This document shows positions 51,576 to 59,745 of a DNA stretch of 64,000 nt, in pieces. The stretch comes from Devosia nitrariae. GTDB lineage: Bacteria > Pseudomonadota > Alphaproteobacteria > Rhizobiales > Devosiaceae. Position 1 is the stretch's first letter. Every line of letters begins with the position of its first letter. The stretch covers positions 1 to 64,000 of the forward strand of contig NZ_BSNS01000001.1 of the NCBI RefSeq assembly GCF_030160115.1. Reading direction: 5' to 3'. The position numbers and the translations under genes were made by a program. The notes under the pieces are model-generated. The model was not told where the DNA came from and did no database searches. It saw only the letters and a list, made by a program, of their open reading frames with translations.

Positions 51576-52469
51576 ATGACCACCAAGCCAACAGTTCTCG
51601 TGACCGGCGCGACCGGCCAACAGGGCGGCTCCGTCGCCCGCGCCCTGTTCGGCCAGGGCTACCCCGTACGAGCCCTGACGCGTAACCCCGACAGCGCCGC
51701 TGCACGAGCGCTCGCCGCCGCCGGCGCGCAAATCCACACCGGCGATTTCAGCGACCCCGGCTCGGTCGAGCGCGCCGCCCGTGGCGCCGATGCCATGTTC
51801 CTCGTGACGAACTTCTGGGAGACGGGCGCCGAGGGCGAGACGCAGCAGGGCGTCTCCGCCGCAAAGGCTGCAAAGGCCGCCGGCGTCGGACATCTCGTCT
51901 TTTCCTCGGTGGCGGATGCCGACAAGGCGACCGGTATCCCGCATTTCGAGAGCAAGTATCGGGTCGAGGAGGCAATCGCCGAGTTGGACATTGCCCACAC
52001 CATCATCGCCCCGGCCGGCTTCATGGAGAACGTCACTGCGCCATGGTCGATCGGCGCGTTGAGCCAGGGGACCTACGCCTTCGGGCTCCCGCCTGAGCGC
52101 AAGCTCCAGCTCATCGCCGTTGCCGATATCGGTGCCTTTGCCGCGGCGGTGATCGGGCGTGGCGCGTCGGTGTTCGGTCAGCGCTTCGACATCGCCGGCG
52201 ACGAGCTCACCGGCACCGAGCAGGCCGCCATCCTTGCGCAGGCGATCGGCCGGCCGATCCGCTACCAGGAGATCCCGCTCGAGGCGGCCCGCCAACAGGA
52301 CGCCGAAAGCGCCATCATGTTCGAGTGGTTCGATCGCGTCGGTTACGACGTCGACATCCCCGCGCTGCACAAGGCCTTCCCCGAAGTCGCCTGGCGCTCG
52401 TTCGAGGCCTGGGCGCGCAAGGCCGATTGGTCGGTGCTGAACCAGCCGCCGCAGGCGATCGCCGGCTAG
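51576..52469 (+). CDS. NmrA-like NAD(P)-binding protein
   Basis: The 297-residue protein is an atypical SDR of the NmrA/HSCARG type: VLVTGATGQQGGSVARALFGQGYPVRALTRNP at the N-terminus, THE-like FSDPGSVERAARGADAMFLVTNFWE, VGHLVFSSVADADKATGIPHFESKYRVEEAI and a C-terminal NmrA region. Members sense NADPH or act as quinone/isoflavone reductases. Its divergent LysR neighbour probably controls it. Downstream it runs into a fragment of the AGCAAAAGTG repeat. Confidence 0.88.
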   Translation: MTTKPTVLVTGATGQQGGSVARALFGQGYPVRALTRNPDSAAARALAAAGAQIHTGDFSDPGSVERAARGADAMFLVTNFWETGAEGETQQGVSAAKAAKAAGVGHLVFSSVADADKATGIPHFESKYRVEEAIAELDIAHTIIAPAGFMENVTAPWSIGALSQGTYAFGLPPERKLQLIAVADIGAFAAAVIGRGASVFGQRFDIAGDELTGTEQAAILAQAIGRPIRYQEIPLEAARQQDAESAIMFEWFDRVGYDVDIPALHKAFPEVAWRSFEAWARKADWSVLNQPPQAIAG

Positions 52470-52530
52470 AGCGTTCTCAGCAAAAGTGACTTGGAGCTCC
52501 CGCTCCGATTCATTCGGCGCGGGAAGAGCT

Positions 52531-53319
52531 CTAATCCATATCCAGCACCGAGCCGCAGGTCACGTTCATGATGGCGCCGGTGATGGCGCGGGCGTGGTCG
52601 CTGGCGGCGAGGACGGTGGCGTCGGCGACCTCGGCAAGAGTCGGCATGCGGCCGAGGACGGTGCCGGCGGTCATGTAGGTCTTGAAGTCGTTGATTTGCT
52701 CGGCGTGGGCAGGGTCGGTGGACCAGGTCTCGGGAATGGCATCGGAGCGGACGCAGACGACGCGGATGCCCTTGGGGCCGAGTTCGCCGGCGAGGGTGCG
52801 CGACAGGGCCTCGATGGTGGTGCAGGCGATGCCGAAGCCGCCGGGCGCGTGCTTCATCTGGTCGCGGCCGGAGAGATGCGAGCCGGAGGAGGAAAGGGTG
52901 AGGATGGTGCCCGAGCCTTGCTCGACCATGTGACGGGCGGCGGCGACGGCCGTGATGAGGTGGGTACGGGCGGCAACGGTGATCGGGGTGAGGACGTCCT
53001 CGACCTGCATGTCGATGAGGCGGGTGCCCTGCAGGTCGCCGCGGATCCATACGGCGTTGAAGGTGAGGTCGATGCGGCCGGCCTTCTTGGCCACGTCGTC
53101 GGCATGCGCGCGCACCGCCGCCTCATCGAGGGCATCGACCTCGGTGGCCTCGGCTGTGCCGCCGGCTGCCGTGATCTCATCGGCGACGGCCTTGACCTTG
53201 TCGAGCGTGCGGCCGGCGAGATAGAGCCTTGCGCCCTCGCGGGCGAAGGCACGCGCCGTGGCGCCACCGATCTTGCCGCCGGCACCATGGATGATGGCGA
53301 CCTTATCCTTGAGCAGCAT
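52531..53319 (-). CDS. SDR-family protein lacking the YxxxK motif
   Basis: The 262-residue protein has the Rossmann start VAIIHGAGGKIGGATARAFAREGARLYLAGRT and strand 4 NAVWIRGDLQG in place of NNAG, and LTLSSSGSHLSGRDQMKHA with a Ser in the catalytic position. Where SDRs carry YxxxK it reads PGGFGIACTTIEALSRTLAGELGPKGIRV, with neither Tyr nor Lys. It belongs to an SDR side branch with this GGFGxAC pattern, so ordinary dehydrogenase chemistry is doubtful. GAGG-like sequence precedes ATG 53319, and four 21-base tandem repeats lie just upstream. Confidence 0.85.
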   Translation of the reverse strand: MLLKDKVAIIHGAGGKIGGATARAFAREGARLYLAGRTLDKVKAVADEITAAGGTAEATEVDALDEAAVRAHADDVAKKAGRIDLTFNAVWIRGDLQGTRLIDMQVEDVLTPITVAARTHLITAVAAARHMVEQGSGTILTLSSSGSHLSGRDQMKHAPGGFGIACTTIEALSRTLAGELGPKGIRVVCVRSDAIPETWSTDPAHAEQINDFKTYMTAGTVLGRMPTLAEVADATVLAASDHARAITGAIMNVTCGSVLDMD

Positions 53320-53343
53320 GGGGTTATCCTCCTTTGTTGACGC

Positions 53344-53427
53344 GTTGAGTCAGCGGGTTCGTGCGATGAGTCCGGGTGTTCACGTGTTGAGTCAGAATGT
53401 TCACGCACTGAGTCAGGCGGTTCACAC
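53344..53427. repeat. Four tandem 21-base repeats upstream of the SDR gene
   Basis: Units of exactly 21 bases start at 53344, 53365, 53386 and 53407; the consensus is GTTGAGTCAGxxxGTTCACG with one more variable base. Each has TGAGTC near its start. They lie 24 to 108 bases upstream of the SDR start, where two-turn helical phasing (21 bases) would suit a repeated protein-binding site. There are no unique spacers, so this is not a CRISPR array. Confidence 0.75.
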
Positions 53428-53434
53428 TCAATTC

Positions 53435-53551
53435 GCCCCCCTCCCATCCTCCCCCACAAGGGGGGAGGTGTAGGTCAGTGCGCTTGGCGAAACGGTGCCA
53501 CAGGCACGATGCGTCACCTCCCCCCTTGTGGGGGAGGCGGGGAGGGGGGTG
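53435..53551. repeat. Two CCTCCCCC palindromes
   Basis: Copies at 53435-53470 (CCTCCCCCACAAGGGGGGAG) and 53514-53551 (CACCTCCCCCCTTGTGGGGG) have outer CCCCCCTCCCA and CGGGGAGGGGGGTG arms, forming a larger palindrome like the one at 39321-39486. Confidence 0.65.
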
Positions 53552-53593
53552 AACCAGGTCGGCGTCCTGTCGGCCGCGCCCCATCCCCGCTCC

Positions 53594-54082
53594 TCAACTC
53601 AACTGCGCCAGCTGAACACCGCGGGCGAGGGCCTCGGCATATTCCGCCTCCTTGTTGAACTGGGAGTTCCAGCCCATCACATGGCTGTCGCGGTAGTCGC
53701 GGGAACTGAACGGGGTCTGGTGGAAGTGCTGGACGGTCCTGCCGTCCTCTTCCTCGAAGGTGATAGTGATGGTCGTCTGCGTCGTCTCGCCCGAACCTTC
53801 CTCCCAGGCAAAGCTCATGACGATGCGCTCGTGCGGCACGATTTCGAGAAACTGGCCGTGGGAGACGCTGCGGCCATAGGCGGCGGATTTCATGCCGGTG
53901 CGCCATTGGCCGCCGACGCGGAAATCGTGGTCGAGGTCGGTGACGGTGAACCCTTGCGGCCCCGACCAGCGGAACCAGTGCTCGGGCTCCGACCACAGCC
54001 GCCAGACGACGGCGACAGGCGCCTCGAAGACGCGGGTGATGAGGAGCTCGTCATCCCTAAGGTCATCAGTTCTTTGGCGCAT
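53594..54082 (-). CDS. SRPBCC/AHSA1-domain protein
   Basis: The 162-residue protein is one START-like SRPBCC domain: ITRVFEAPVAVVWRLWSEPEHWFRWSGPQGFTVTDLDHDFRVGGQWR, FLEIVPHERIVMSFAWEE and TQTTITITFEEEDGRTVQHFHQ. It binds a hydrophobic ligand or assists another protein; no specific function can be given. Its start overlaps the end of the ArsR gene by 17 bases, so the two are translated from one transcript, a very common ArsR-SRPBCC pairing. Confidence 0.92.
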   Translation of the reverse strand: MRQRTDDLRDDELLITRVFEAPVAVVWRLWSEPEHWFRWSGPQGFTVTDLDHDFRVGGQWRTGMKSAAYGRSVSHGQFLEIVPHERIVMSFAWEEGSGETTQTTITITFEEEDGRTVQHFHQTPFSSRDYRDSHVMGWNSQFNKEAEYAEALARGVQLAQLS

Positions 54083-54416
54083 CAGGATCTCCGCGGGTGA
54101 TCTCGGTTAGATAGGCGTCCATCTTGTCGAAGCTGCCCAGCCAGTAGGTCCGATAGCGGGCGAGCCAGCCGTCGATCTCGCGCAACGGCGCGGGATCGAG
54201 CCGGCAGGGCCGCCATTGGGCGTTGCGGCTGCGGGCGACAAGGCCGGCGGCTTCCAGCACCTTCAGATGGCGCGACACCGCCTGCAGGGTCATGTCGAAG
54301 GGCTCGGCCAGCTGATTGACGCTCGCCTCGCCCTCGGTCAGCTGCGCCAGCAGTGCGCGACGGGTGGGGTCGGCGAGGGCCGAGAAGGTGGCGGAGAGGG
54401 GGTCGGTGACGGACAT
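54066..54416 (-). CDS. ArsR-family transcriptional regulator
   Basis: The 116-residue protein has the ArsR winged helix: TFSALADPTRRALLAQLTEGEASVNQLAEPFDMTLQAVSRHLKVLEAAGLVARSRNAQWRPCRLDP, with no metal-binding CxC in the recognition helix. It controls the SRPBCC gene with which it overlaps. ATG 54416 is used (a TTG three codons earlier is possible); its first base touches a long palindrome that is probably its own operator. Confidence 0.92.
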   Translation of the reverse strand: MSVTDPLSATFSALADPTRRALLAQLTEGEASVNQLAEPFDMTLQAVSRHLKVLEAAGLVARSRNAQWRPCRLDPAPLREIDGWLARYRTYWLGSFDKMDAYLTEITRGDPDAPKN

Positions 54417-54453
54417 ATTCAACACAGTTGTTTATAAACAGAGTTGTTGAATA
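54416..54453. promoter_or_regulatory. ArsR operator candidate, 38-base palindrome
   Basis: Arms TATTCAACA (54416-54424) and TGTTGAATA (54445-54453) are perfect, and TTTATAAA (54431-54438) is centred on the same axis; 30 of 38 positions obey the symmetry. It covers the start of the ArsR gene. Confidence 0.7.
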
Positions 54454-54509
54454 GGTGACAAAGGTTGTCCTTGTCAAGCCGGGTCCTGTCGCGAGCACGG
54501 CGGCCCCCA

Positions 54510-54569
54510 CCCTGATTTTCCGCTGAACGCGGAGAATCGATCCCTCTCCCCAGAGGGGCGAGGGGAAGA
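54510..54569. repeat. CGCTGAACGCGG / CTCTCCCC repeat
   Basis: The element reads TTTTCCGCTGAACGCGGAGA followed by CCCTCTCCCCAGAGGGGCGA. Further copies lie at 60936-61003 and 61041-61094. It is intergenic and palindromic. Confidence 0.65.
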
Positions 54570-54622
54570 AAGGCGACATCGGCAGGTGTATGGCTCCCGC
54601 CGTCGCGGCGGGAGCCCTGCGC

Positions 54623-55024
54623 TTATTCGGCGGCGATGGGCCGGGCGGCGCGCTGGCCTGCGGGCGCGAAGGCGATCCAGGCGAAGATGAGGACGCCGAG
54701 GAAGGTGATCATCGAGCCGATGGCGACGGGCGTCTCAAAGGCGGTGTTCCCCGAGAGCAGCATGTAAAGCGAGGCGGTCATCACCACGACGCCGATGGTG
54801 TAGACGGCGTAGTGGGTCATGGGCAGCCGGCCCTCGGCCTTGGCCGGGTTGAGGGCATAATAGCCGCCAAAGAGCGCGCTCGTTACCCAGCCCAGAAGGT
54901 TGATGTGAGCGTGGGCGCCCATGACGGCGTGATTTTGGCTGATGGCCATCATCAGCCCGATGCCGATGCCGATGACGAGAAAGACGATGGCGGTCTTGAA
55001 AAAGAGCTCAGCGATTCTTGGCAT
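54623..55024 (-). CDS. Small membrane protein resembling haem-copper oxidase subunit I
   Basis: The 133-residue protein has four hydrophobic helices (about 7-27, 38-58, 72-92, 98-118). GAHAHINLLGWVTSALFGGYYAL resembles the His-containing helix of haem-copper oxidase subunit I, and small proteins of this kind are often labelled as such, but at this length there is no room for the 12-helix core. Whether it binds haem is unknown. ATG 55024 has GGGGAGAATGG upstream. It stands alone. Confidence 0.7.
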   Translation of the reverse strand: MPRIAELFFKTAIVFLVIGIGIGLMMAISQNHAVMGAHAHINLLGWVTSALFGGYYALNPAKAEGRLPMTHYAVYTIGVVVMTASLYMLLSGNTAFETPVAIGSMITFLGVLIFAWIAFAPAGQRAARPIAAE

Positions 55025-55339
55025 TCCATTCTCCCCTCGACCGCAGAAACGCGGCTGTCCCCTCCTGGTGCCGCTCGCGATCATGGCAGGAGATTATTCC
55101 TGTGCGCGAAGGCTGGGAAGGGGCGACGCGTGGGGGATCTTTGGTCATTCACCAGCTTTTGCGGGCGCGAGGGAATGGGATGTCCCCACGTTTCGTTGGC
55201 ATGGGCGGTTTGTGCCGGCCTTTTCACATCTGAAAAGCCCATTGCACCCTTGCCGGTTGACCCATCGCCGGCGCGGCACCTAGGCTGGCGTCATCAGATT
55301 TCCCGAAATCGCCGACGAAGGCTGCCAGGAGGATTGGCT
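55025..55339. other. Intergenic stretch with a possible promoter
   Basis: These 315 bases separate a minus-strand and a plus-strand gene. TTGACC (about 55256-55261) and TAGGCT (about 55281-55286) could serve the aldo/keto reductase gene, with a slightly long spacing. No gene or strong structure was seen. Confidence 0.35.
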
Positions 55340-56320
55340 ATGGATTATGTGCGCTTGGGCAATGCGGGACTGCAGGTCAGCCGGCTGTGCTTTGGCACCA
55401 TGTCGTTCGGCACGCCCGATGACGAGCGGCCGTGGGTACTGGGGCTCGACGAGGCGCGGCCGATGTTCCGGCGGGCGTGGGAGGCCGGCATCAACTTCTT
55501 CGATACCGCCAATGTCTATGCGGCGGGCACCTCGGAGGAGGTGACGGGCGCCATGCTCAAGGAACTGGCGCCGCGCGAGGATATCGTGCTGGCGACGAAA
55601 GTCAGGTTCAACCATCAGAGGCGGGGACCGAACGGGGCAGGGCTCAGCCGCAAGATCATCTTTTATGAGATCGACCAGAGCCTCAAACGCCTCGGCACCG
55701 ACTATGTGGACCTCTACCAGATCCACCGCTTCGATCCGAATACGCCCTTTGAGGAGACAATGGAGGCGCTCAACGACGTGGTGAAGGCCGGCAAGGCCCG
55801 CTATATCGGCGCATCGTCGATGTACGCCTGGCAGTTCCTCAAATACCAGCGCGCGGCCGAAATCAACGGCTGGACGAAGTTCGTCTCGATGCAGAACGAG
55901 GTCAACCTCATCTACCGCGAGGAAGAGCGCGAGATGCTGCCGCTGTGCAAGGCGGACGGCATCGGCGTGATCCCGTGGTCGCCGCTCGGTGCCGGCAAGC
56001 TGGCGCGGCCGTGGGGCGAGACGACCAAGCGGGTCTCGACCGACCGGCACGGCAAGAACATGTACCAGATCACCGAGGCTAACGATCAGGACGTCGTCGG
56101 AGCGGTCGAGGCCGTCGCCAAGGCGCGGGGCGTCTCGATGGCAGAGGTGGCACTCGCCTGGCTGCTGTCCAAGGACGTCATCACTTCGCCGATCGTCGGG
56201 GCCTCCAAGTTGAGCCATGTCGAGGACGCCATCAAGGCGCTGGATTTGAAGCTTTCCGACGAGGAGATCGGCCGGCTCGAGGCGCCGTACCGGACGCGCA
56301 GTATTTCCGGGTTCTCTTGA
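55340..56320 (+). CDS. Aldo/keto reductase
   Basis: The 326-residue protein has the AKR barrel and tetrad: GINFFDTANVYAAGTSEE (Asp, Tyr), VLATKVRF (Lys) and DYVDLYQIHRFDPNTPFEETMEAL (His), followed by AGKARYIGASSMYAWQF and GVIPWSPLGAGKLARPW near the NADPH site. It reduces aldehydes or ketones with NADPH; it resembles the YajO/YakC-like group. AGGAGG stands seven bases before ATG 55340. It is a single-gene unit followed by repeats. Confidence 0.93.
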   Translation: MDYVRLGNAGLQVSRLCFGTMSFGTPDDERPWVLGLDEARPMFRRAWEAGINFFDTANVYAAGTSEEVTGAMLKELAPREDIVLATKVRFNHQRRGPNGAGLSRKIIFYEIDQSLKRLGTDYVDLYQIHRFDPNTPFEETMEALNDVVKAGKARYIGASSMYAWQFLKYQRAAEINGWTKFVSMQNEVNLIYREEEREMLPLCKADGIGVIPWSPLGAGKLARPWGETTKRVSTDRHGKNMYQITEANDQDVVGAVEAVAKARGVSMAEVALAWLLSKDVITSPIVGASKLSHVEDAIKALDLKLSDEEIGRLEAPYRTRSISGFS

Positions 56321-56418
56321 GAGGGATCCGCAGGTCCGAGTCTGCCACCACTCCTGCGGTAAACACGATGACAGCCGGTGGGTGGAGTTGGATGGTGCCA
56401 TCCTTCCGACTTGAGGAT

Positions 56419-56580
56419 ACCCCCCTCCCAACCTCCCCCACAAGGGGGGAGGTGCCGGTTCGGAGGTCTCGGCGGGATTGTGCCACGAGCACTATGGTCC
56501 CCACCCATGGGTATGGCGCCGATTCCGTCAGTGCACGGATGCCACCTCCCCCTTGATGGGGGAGGCTAGGAGGGGGTGAT
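56419..56580. repeat. Two CCTCCCCC palindromes
   Basis: Copies at 56419-56456 (CCTCCCCCACAAGGGGGGAG) and 56541-56580 (CACCTCCCCCTTGATGGGGG) repeat the arrangement at 39321-39486 and 53435-53551. The 352-base gap between the aldo/keto reductase and HxlR genes shows no gene. Confidence 0.65.
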
Positions 56581-56672
56581 GCGGTGTCGACACCCGCACA
56601 GGATAAGGGGTGGGATGGTTCAGTGGCTCTCCCACCGCCCGTGATCCTAACGCTCTCGTCGAAGGGTGGGAC

Positions 56673-57173
56673 TCACCCCGCCTCTTCCGCCAGCACCTTC
56701 TCATAAGCCGCGCGCAGCTCGGCAAAGACCGAGCGCGCGCCGGGTTTTTTCGGCGTGCCCAGATGCTGGGTGCGCAGTTCTTCCATGAAGGCTTCCCACA
56801 TCTCCGGTCCGCCTTTTTCCAGAAGCTCGGCGCGGATGGAGAGCTCGCGGCTGACGGGGAGGTGCCGGCGGCCCCAGGCGCCGAGCATGGCGAAAACCGG
56901 CACGAGCTCGATCGCCTTTTCGGTCAGACTGTAGATCGCTTTTTGCTTATGGCTGGGATCGTCGGCCTTGGTGACCATGCCGAGCTCGAGCAGGTGCTTC
57001 AAACGTGCCGAGAGGATGTTGGAGGCGATGCCTTCCTCGGAGTGCGACAGCAGCTCGCGGAAATGGCGGAGGTTGCCGAACATCATGTCGCGGATGATGA
57101 TCAGGCTCCAGCGATCGCCGAAGACCTCGAGGCTCAGATTGATCGGGCAGCCCGATCGCTGATCTTCCCGCAT
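56673..57173 (-). CDS. HxlR-family transcriptional regulator
   Basis: The 166-residue protein has the HxlR winged helix: SGCPINLSLEVFGDRWSLIIIRDMMFGNLRHFRELLSHSEEGIASNILSARLKHLLELGMV, with the conserved Cys near the N-terminus (SGCPIN), then KAIYSLTEKAIELVPVFAMLGAWG. HxlR proteins sense electrophiles or redox state. It is divergent from two dihydrofolate-reductase-fold genes, with a palindromic operator candidate between. Confidence 0.93.
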   Translation of the reverse strand: MREDQRSGCPINLSLEVFGDRWSLIIIRDMMFGNLRHFRELLSHSEEGIASNILSARLKHLLELGMVTKADDPSHKQKAIYSLTEKAIELVPVFAMLGAWGRRHLPVSRELSIRAELLEKGGPEMWEAFMEELRTQHLGTPKKPGARSVFAELRAAYEKVLAEEAG

Positions 57174-57192
57174 GCGAAACTCTCTTCAAAAA

Positions 57193-57237
57193 AACCGGTT
57201 GCAATATCGCATCAGTTGATGCATCTTACAACCGGTT
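57193..57237. promoter_or_regulatory. HxlR operator candidate
   Basis: AACCGGTTG (57193-57201) and CAACCGGTT (57229-57237) are perfect 9-bp inverted arms 27 bases apart, each containing the palindrome AACCGGTT, with GCATCAGTTGATGC nested in the middle. A related half, GCAACTGGTT, follows at 57245. Confidence 0.6.
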
Positions 57238-57273
57238 GTGAAACGCAACTGGTTTTTTGAGAGGATAGACGTG

Positions 57274-57825
57274 ATGAGACGCCTGGTAGTTTGGAATGTG
57301 ATGTCGCTCGACGGCTATTTCGAAGGCCGCAAGCCGTGGGATCTCGACTTCCACGAGACGGTCTGGGGTGACGAGCTCGAGACGTTTTCGCTGGAGCAGT
57401 TGGAGGAAATCGGCACGCTGCTGTTCGGCCGCCGGACCTATGAAGGCATGGCTGACTACTGGTCCAAGGAGACCGGGGCGGTCGCAGAGAAGATGAATGC
57501 CGTCGAGAAGGCGGTGGCGAGCCACACGCTCGAAGCGGCGGACTGGAACAATACACGGCTCCTGAAGGGCGACGCGGTCGAGACGGTCAAGGGCCTCAAG
57601 GCCGAGAACGGCAAGGATGTCTACGCCATGGGCAGCGCCGACCTGCTCTCGTCACTGCTCAAGGCCGGGCTCGTCGACGAATACCGGGTGTGCGTCGCCC
57701 CGGGGATCTTGGGCGGAGGCACGCCGCTGTTCAAGCCGCAGGACGACATGGTCCCCTTGCGCCTTGAATCCGCCCGCCCCCTAAAGTCGGGTGGCGTGAT
57801 CCTGACCTATGCGGTGGGAGGCTGA
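57274..57825 (+). CDS. Dihydrofolate reductase-fold (RibD C-terminal-like) protein
   Basis: The 183-residue protein has the DHFR/RibD_C pattern: LVVWNVMSLDGYFEGRKPWD, LLFGRRTYEGMADYW, and the end DLLSSLLKAGLVDEYRVCVAPGILGGGTPLF. It is an NAD(P)H-dependent reductase of unknown substrate. ATG 57274 has GAGAGGA upstream. It is followed three bases later by a related gene, and the divergent HxlR gene probably controls both. Confidence 0.9.
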   Translation: MRRLVVWNVMSLDGYFEGRKPWDLDFHETVWGDELETFSLEQLEEIGTLLFGRRTYEGMADYWSKETGAVAEKMNAVEKAVASHTLEAADWNNTRLLKGDAVETVKGLKAENGKDVYAMGSADLLSSLLKAGLVDEYRVCVAPGILGGGTPLFKPQDDMVPLRLESARPLKSGGVILTYAVGG

Positions 57826-57828
57826 CCC

Positions 57829-58398
57829 ATGCGCAAGCTGGTGCTTTCGATGTTCGTCAGCCTCGACGGCTATATCGAAGGGCCGGGCGGCGAGTTCATA
57901 GGGCCGGACTGGTCGGCGGATCTCGACGCGTGGACCGATCGTATGATCGAACGCTTCGACACGCTCCTCTACGGGCGCACTGCCTGGCAGGGGATGGCCG
58001 AGTTCTGGCCGGAAGCGGAGGGGAATCCGGAGGTCGGTCCTGCACAGCAGAGCGTGGCGCGGTTCATGAACCGCGCGCGCAAGATCGTCTTCTCACGCTC
58101 GCTCAACAACGCTGATGCCTGGGCCAATTCGACCCTGGCGACGGCGGGAATCGCGGAAACGGTCGCCGCCGAGCGTCAGAAACCGGGCAAGGACATGGTG
58201 ATCTTTGCCGGAGCCAAGTTCGCGCAGACGGCGCTCCGCGCTGGAGTCGTCGACGAGATCTGGCTGCTGACCCTCCCCATGCTTTTCGGCGGTGGGACGC
58301 GGCTCCTCGACGGGGGCTATCCGCGCCAGAAGCTGAGGCTCCTCGAGGCCAAGGCGATGGACACCGGCGCGGTGCTGACGCGGTACGAGAAGGCCTGA
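57829..58398 (+). CDS. Dihydrofolate reductase-fold protein, second paralogue
   Basis: The 189-residue protein repeats the fold of its neighbour: LVLSMFVSLDGYIEGPGGEFIGPDWS, TLLYGRTAWQGMAEFWPEAEG and TALRAGVVDEIWLLTLPMLFGGGTRLLDGG. Sequence identity to the upstream paralogue is moderate, so the duplication is old or they come from different subfamilies. Three bases separate the genes, so they are one operon. Confidence 0.9.
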   Translation: MRKLVLSMFVSLDGYIEGPGGEFIGPDWSADLDAWTDRMIERFDTLLYGRTAWQGMAEFWPEAEGNPEVGPAQQSVARFMNRARKIVFSRSLNNADAWANSTLATAGIAETVAAERQKPGKDMVIFAGAKFAQTALRAGVVDEIWLLTLPMLFGGGTRLLDGGYPRQKLRLLEAKAMDTGAVLTRYEKA

Positions 58399-58485
58399 GG
58401 GCAGGTTGGTCTCCGCGAGCCGGGATTTCGTCACCGCATCTGCGGTTTCGTCGCAGGGACGGTACACGCGCTCGCTCCTTGGGTT

Positions 58486-59745
58486 ATGGTCCGCACGATC
58501 GTTACAACGGACCCGCGCCTGATGGCCTTCTTCTTCGTCCTTCGCAAGCTGTGCAGCTGGGCGCTGCTCATCATCCCAACCGCGATCATCTTCGGGGTCA
58601 ACGTGGTGGGCCCGTGGATGGTGCTGGTCGCGCTCGTCATTGGCATGCTGGTGGTGACGGGTTCTATCGCGCATCTGCGGCGGGCGCGGCTGGTGGCGGG
58701 CAAGCTCGACAAGAACGTGCTCTCCAGCCGGCAGCGCTTGCGCATCGAGATGCCACTCGAGGCCGGCGAGGCCTTCGATCTGGTCGAGGCGGTCATCGGC
58801 GCGCTTCCCCATGTCGCCGACATGGACAGCGCCGTTTCGACACTATCGATGCGTGCGCGCATCGAGCGGGTCGGCGCTTTCGAGCGCGACTGGCACATCC
58901 TGCTCAATCCCCTGCTGTGGTTTGCGGCACGATCCAATCTCGTGGTGGCGACCGTTGCCCCAGGAGACGGGACCAGCAGCGTGACAGTGGTGTGCGAACC
59001 GGACATCGGCGGCTGGAGCGATTGGCTGTCGGTGGACGATGCCAGCAACTACGAGACGGGCGAGGCGATCCGCCGGGCGCTGTCGCGGCGTGTCGCCGAG
59101 CGGCGGCGGCGCGAGGAGGACCGCAGCCGGCAGACCGAGACCGAAAAGGAACTGGCCGAGGCGCGCCTGGGGCTGCTGACGGCACAGGTCGAACCTCACT
59201 TCCTCTACAACACCCTGGCCAGCGCGCAGGTGCTGGTGCGTTCGGATCCGGCGCGGGCCGACGAGATGCTGGGCAACCTCATCACCTATCTCAGAAACTC
59301 GCTGCCCAAGAGCGACAGGCAAATGGAAACGCTCGGCGCCGAGCTGGAGCGCACGCTAGCCTATCTCGACATCCTCAAGGTGCGCATGGGCAACCGGCTC
59401 AACGTCGTCGCCGACGTCGCGCCGGGGCTCGAGGCGGTGCCGCTGCCGGCCATGATGCTGCAGACGCTGGCCGAGAATGCCATCAAGCACGGGCTCGAGG
59501 CCAAGCCCGGCGGCGGGACTATCTGGCTGTCGGCGCGGCTTGTCGAGGGTCAGCTCGAGGTGACGGTTGCCGACGATGGACGGGGCCTCGGCGCGCAGAG
59601 CTCGGGTACGGGGATCGGGTTGAAGAACGTGCGCGACCGGCTGCGCCTGATCTACGGCGAGGCGGCAAGGTTCACGATCACCGCCAACTTCCCGAACGGC
59701 GTCGCCGCGACGCTCTCGGTGCCGGCTGGGGAGGCAGTGCGATGA
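58486..59745 (+). CDS. LytS-type sensor histidine kinase
   Basis: The 419-residue protein has two hydrophobic helices near the N-terminus (about 18-45 and 48-65), a soluble region of about 100 residues, and a His_kinase domain with the phospho-acceptor in QVEPHFLYNTLASAQVLVRSD (His238) and an ATPase part (MMLQTLAENAIKHGLEAKPGGGTIWLSA, DDGRGLGAQSSGTGIGLKNVRDRL). It is an inner-membrane sensor that phosphorylates the LytTR regulator encoded next; genes overlap by ATGA. The signal is unknown. Confidence 0.93.
   Translation: MVRTIVTTDPRLMAFFFVLRKLCSWALLIIPTAIIFGVNVVGPWMVLVALVIGMLVVTGSIAHLRRARLVAGKLDKNVLSSRQRLRIEMPLEAGEAFDLVEAVIGALPHVADMDSAVSTLSMRARIERVGAFERDWHILLNPLLWFAARSNLVVATVAPGDGTSSVTVVCEPDIGGWSDWLSVDDASNYETGEAIRRALSRRVAERRRREEDRSRQTETEKELAEARLGLLTAQVEPHFLYNTLASAQVLVRSDPARADEMLGNLITYLRNSLPKSDRQMETLGAELERTLAYLDILKVRMGNRLNVVADVAPGLEAVPLPAMMLQTLAENAIKHGLEAKPGGGTIWLSARLVEGQLEVTVADDGRGLGAQSSGTGIGLKNVRDRLRLIYGEAARFTITANFPNGVAATLSVPAGEAVR

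Noticed and set aside
53344..53427. CRISPR array
   Set aside because: The 21-base units are directly adjacent with no unique spacers and no cas genes are present.
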